The position numbers were made by a program, and so were the translations under genes. A stretch of DNA of 12,755 nucleotides from Clostridiales bacterium (GTDB lineage: Bacteria; Bacillota; Clostridia; Lachnospirales; Lachnospiraceae): positions 1 to 12,755 of the forward strand of contig JAATEU010000308.1 of assembly GCA_015655565.1 (NCBI GenBank), given 5' to 3'. This document shows positions 12,514 to 12,755 of the stretch, one piece after another. The notes below the pieces were generated by a model that worked only from the letters and a program-made list of their open reading frames with translations, was not told the DNA's origin and did no database searches. Position 1 is the first letter of the stretch. Each line of letters begins with the position of its first letter.

Positions 12514-12623
12514 CAAAAGTTTTTACGAAGCCACTACGAAAAGCATTTAGTAAAAAAACTGGAAGAAGAATCCATAAAAACACCTGGATTATACAGAATA
12601 TGTAATTAATTTACACAGAATTA

Positions 12624-12652
12624 TTGACATATTAAGTTAATCGTGTTATTAT
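12624..12652 (+). promoter_or_regulatory. Promoter of the ABC-transporter-like gene
   Basis: TTGACA (12624-12629), 17 bases and TATTAT (12647-12652) form a strong sigma-A promoter. The ribosome site AAAAGGA (about 12672-12678) and ATG 12684 follow. Confidence 0.75.
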
Positions 12653-12683
12653 ATTAGAAAATAGTTACATAAAAGGAAATATT

Positions 12684-12755
12684 ATGTATAAAAATTGCAG
12701 GAATAACGAAAACTTTCGGAAATAAAAATATGCTAATAATATTTGCAAAAGGATC
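12684..12755 (+). pseudogene. Start of an ABC-transporter ATPase-like gene, frameshifted, cut by window end
   Basis: From ATG 12684, with AAAAGGA six bases upstream, the open frame gives MYKNCRNNENFRK and stops. In the next frame the sequence reads IAGITKTFGNKNMLI, very like the N-terminal strand of ABC ATPases ('I.GITKTFGNK.VLNNI...'). Removing one A from the A5 run at 12690-12694 gives MYKIAGITKTFGNK. A further slip may exist near 12730, where the expected LNNI pattern changes frame. The Walker A motif would lie beyond the window. The family call is reasonable but based on about 15 residues. Confidence 0.5.

Noticed and set aside
12332..12583. 83-codon minus-strand frame over the MITE-like element
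   Set aside because: It crosses the inverted-repeat element and the TetR promoter and has no ribosome site.
12521..12604. Plus-strand helical peptide-like frame (HYEKHLVKKLEEESIKTPG)
   Set aside because: Coding-like composition, but no start codon or ribosome site and no family match; could be a tiny gene remnant, not supportable.

Overview
The window looks like chromosomal DNA of a low-GC, anaerobic Gram-positive bacterium, most likely a clostridium of the Lachnospiraceae type. The reasons are AT-rich spacers, strong AGGAGG-type ribosome sites, sigma-A-like promoters, a YerC/TrpR-type regulator, an FMN-binding lipoprotein, an aldo/keto reductase with a ferredoxin tail, and a beta-glucoside PTS operon. 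This assignment is inference from gene content. No rRNA, tRNA or CRISPR array was seen.

Layout. Positions 1-3100 are a decayed, accessory-like stretch. It holds a minus-strand remnant resembling the N-terminus of a phage scaffold or head protein, an AgrA/LytTR-type response regulator broken by one extra T, a secreted protein with an internal tandem repeat behind a hairpin-rich leader, and several fragments that no longer read through. An intact YerC/TrpR-family regulator follows at 3138. Positions 3943-6467 form a compact unit: a small acidic protein and an FMN-binding lipoprotein on the minus strand, divergent from an aldo/keto reductase on the plus strand. The unit is bounded by two inverted copies of a ~61-bp hairpin repeat whose stems differ by compensatory base changes. 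Positions 6687-10898 carry a beta-glucoside operon: RpiR regulator, GH1 6-phospho-beta-glucosidase, and a BglF-like PTS EIIBCA whose reading frame is broken by an apparent deletion. Positions 11124-12351 are a minus-strand TetR-led cluster with a textbook promoter, a clear operator candidate, a decayed carboxymuconolactone-decarboxylase-like gene and a zinc-ribbon protein. A 142-bp MITE-like element (12372-12513) and the start of an ABC-transporter ATPase-like gene close the window.

How the genes work together. In the beta-glucoside operon, EIIBCA would import and phosphorylate a beta-glucoside, the GH1 enzyme would hydrolyse the phosphorylated sugar, and the RpiR protein (SIS domain) would sense a sugar phosphate. 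With EIIC broken, the operon as written may be unable to import its substrate. The FMN lipoprotein and the iron-sulfur aldo/keto reductase are both redox proteins and share a 385-bp divergent promoter region.

I did not find a clearly new biological system. The best leads are the covarying inverted hairpin repeats that cap the redox unit, the phospho-acceptor Asp-to-Glu change in the response regulator, the structured leader at 1762-1916, and the run of single-base homopolymer frameshifts, which may be decay or sequencing error.
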